From contig NYSW01000016.1 of the NCBI GenBank assembly GCA_002683195.1, positions 11,240 to 26,948 of the forward strand: a stretch of DNA of 15,709 bases. The letters are read 5' to 3'. The notes beneath the pieces were generated by a model. It was not told where the DNA came from, made no database searches, and saw only the letters and a list, made by a program, of their open reading frames with translations. Below, piece by piece: positions 14,291 through 15,709 of this stretch (the stretch's first letter is position 1; every line of letters begins with the position of its first letter). Made by a program: the position numbers and the translations under genes. Source of the stretch: Phycisphaerae bacterium (lineage in GTDB: Bacteria > Planctomycetota > Phycisphaerae > Phycisphaerales > SM1A02).

Positions 14291-15709
14291 ATGCAGAAAG
14301 ACACGCGATCACCTCGAATGGGCGTTCTGCTTGCAGCCGCCGTGACGGTCTCCTGCGGAATCCTCGGCCTGGAGGTGATTTCCGAGGACGTCGCCCGGAG
14401 AGATTCCGCGGACGTCCGGCCGACGGCGGTGATGTCCACCCCGGACCTGGTGGCCAGCCCCCTCCGACTGGTCCCGGGAAAATCGACTGTCACCGCACAC
14501 CAGATGCATCTGGATCCCGTGCTGGTCGAGCAGGCTCGACGCATGGCCGATGACCGCGGCGAAGTTCGCATCGGAGGCATCCCGCTCCCCGGTGCGGGAA
14601 CCGTCGATCTCGTCCTCGAGCCGATCGATCCCTTCACGGCGGACGCGACCTTCGTGGCGGGGGATGGAGAAGGACGAGAGACGATCCTCCCCCGCCCGGA
14701 ACTCCTGGCGTTGGCTGGTTCGGTCGACGGCGACCCCGACAGCGACGCCTTCCTCGCCTTCGGTCCTTCCGGCGTCGAAGGCTGGATCCGGATCGATGGC
14801 ATCGCCTTCGGTGTGTCGGACGGAGTCGCCGACGGCCCGGTGCTGATCCACCGGCTCGATGCCCTGCCGCCGCTCGACCCGGAACTCGCCGCGAACTTCT
14901 GCGGAACCGACCTGCTCGCCCCCGTTCCGAACGCCGGCGTTGCCGGCGCCATGGGACCCCACCGTCCGGATCGCGCTCCCCGCGCCCGCCGCGGCGCGGT
15001 GAACCTCGGTACCGGCTGCGAACTCGTCACCCTCGCGATCGACAGCGACCAGGAACTGACGGGCCTCTTCGAGGGCGACACCGACGCCACCCTCGGATAC
15101 ATCGGAACCCTGATGGCAGCGACCACCAGCATCTACGAACGAGACCTCGGCATCCGCCTCCGGGCGAACTACATCCGGCTCTGGACCGACGAGGATCCGT
15201 GGAACGCCGAGGGCACCGCCGACGAGCTCTACGCCTTCCGCGACCTGTGGAAGGCGGAGATGGAGCACGTGGAGCGTGATCTCGCACACTTCCTCAGCGG
15301 CCGCGGACTCGGCGGCGGCGTGGCCTGGCTGCCCGGCCTGTGCGGCGACTACGGCTACGGCCTGAGCGCCAACCTGAACGGCTCGTTTCCCTATCCGATC
15401 GAAAACAACAGCAACCAGAACTGGGACCTGATCGTCTTCGGTCATGAACTCGGCCACAACGTGGGCTGCCCCCACACCCACGACATCGGCGTCGATGGCT
15501 GCGGAAACGGTGACTGCACCGGCGCCGAGAACGGCACGATCATGAGCTACTGCCACGGCTGCCCCGGTGGGCTCGCGAACATGGGCCTCGGATTCTGCCC
15601 CGAGAACATCACCAACGTCGCGAACACCCTGGCGAACGCCAGCTGCGACTACACGGTGACCCCCGAGACCGTCGCCCGCGACGACTCGGCGAGCATCCTC
15701 CCCGGTGAG
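14291..15709 (+). CDS. Secreted reprolysin-like metalloprotease, paralogue of the preceding gene (cut by window end)
   Basis: The frame is open from ATG 14291 to the last base (473 codons seen, no stop). GGGAG (14276-14280) lies 10 bases upstream of the ATG. A basic n-region (KDTRSPR) and hydrophobic GVLLAAAVTVSCGILGL suggest an export signal, less canonical than its neighbour's. The propeptide region includes NFCGTDLL (Cys204). The catalytic site is HELGHNVGCPH (His385, Glu386, His389, His395) and the Met-turn is GTIMSYCH (Met418). Residues 329-352 match residues 308-331 of the upstream protease exactly. The visible end (TVARDDSASILPGE) corresponds to the start of the Ig-like domain, so more C-terminal domains are probably beyond the window. 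Same family and probable export are clear; its C-terminal anchoring is unknown. Confidence 0.92.
   Translation, partial: MQKDTRSPRMGVLLAAAVTVSCGILGLEVISEDVARRDSADVRPTAVMSTPDLVASPLRLVPGKSTVTAHQMHLDPVLVEQARRMADDRGEVRIGGIPLPGAGTVDLVLEPIDPFTADATFVAGDGEGRETILPRPELLALAGSVDGDPDSDAFLAFGPSGVEGWIRIDGIAFGVSDGVADGPVLIHRLDALPPLDPELAANFCGTDLLAPVPNAGVAGAMGPHRPDRAPRARRGAVNLGTGCELVTLAIDSDQELTGLFEGDTDATLGYIGTLMAATTSIYERDLGIRLRANYIRLWTDEDPWNAEGTADELYAFRDLWKAEMEHVERDLAHFLSGRGLGGGVAWLPGLCGDYGYGLSANLNGSFPYPIENNSNQNWDLIVFGHELGHNVGCPHTHDIGVDGCGNGDCTGAENGTIMSYCHGCPGGLANMGLGFCPENITNVANTLANASCDYTVTPETVARDDSASILPGE

Noticed and set aside
14310..14350. Lipoprotein signal in the second metalloprotease (cysteine in AVTVSC)
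   Set aside because: The -3 residue is Thr rather than Leu/Val/Ile, so the lipobox is poor; treated as an uncertain general export signal.
14309..15556. 415-codon minus-strand open frame opposite the second metalloprotease
   Set aside because: The plus frame carries the zinc site and Met-turn and is open from 14291 to the window end; the minus frame is its shadow.

Overview
The window is a GC-rich bacterial chromosomal segment with densely packed genes. Two things suggest a planctomycete, most likely of class Phycisphaerae: large secreted reprolysin-like metalloproteases, one ending in a dockerin-type calcium-binding repeat (DLDGDGGVTGADLGLLLAGW), and several lone signalling or translation domains of kinds common in that phylum. 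This assignment rests on protein style and codon usage only; there is no rRNA here to confirm it.

Layout. (1) 43-1626, minus: ATP-dependent PEP carboxykinase (pckA). (2) 1828-1984: tRNA-His with its own promoter and a perfect hairpin terminator. (3) 2034-2861, plus: nitrilase-family amidase, close to the Nit2/omega-amidase type. (4) 2883-3726, plus: a promoter and an unannotated protein whose core resembles a degenerate sigma-70 region 2 without region 4. (5) 3755-3939: tRNA-Phe with promoter and terminator. (6) 3975-4481, minus: a standalone MshEN/T2SSE_N domain. (7) 4682-5671, plus: an unknown protein with PD-(D/E)XK-like spacing. It overlaps convergently by 13 bases with (8) hflX (5659-7077, minus). 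(9) 7284-11635, plus: a tight four-gene run of S41 C-terminal processing protease, tsaD, a GGQ release-factor-like protein and an M20 amidohydrolase. (10) 11828-14080 and 14291 to the window end, plus: two tandem paralogous secreted metalloproteases separated by a terminator.

How the genes relate. The S41-tsaD-GGQ-M20 run has a 4-base overlap and gaps of 20 and 4 bases, so it is probably one transcript. It mixes protein processing, tRNA t6A modification, translation rescue and amide hydrolysis. Together with hflX (ribosome-splitting GTPase, divergent from this run), two tRNAs and tsaD, the centre of the window leans towards translation and its quality control. The right end is exported proteolysis.

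No gene-free stretch exceeds 300 bases. The largest gaps are 1627-1871, 2862-3030, 4482-4681, 7078-7283, 11636-11827 and 14081-14290. They hold promoters, terminators or a REP-like palindrome where listed, and otherwise nothing I can support. I found no CRISPR array, insertion sequence, prophage or defence island. The less ordinary items are the sigma-2-like protein, the lone MshEN protein, the nuclease-like unknown, the GGQ protein with a helix-turn-helix-like tail, and the metalloprotease pair.
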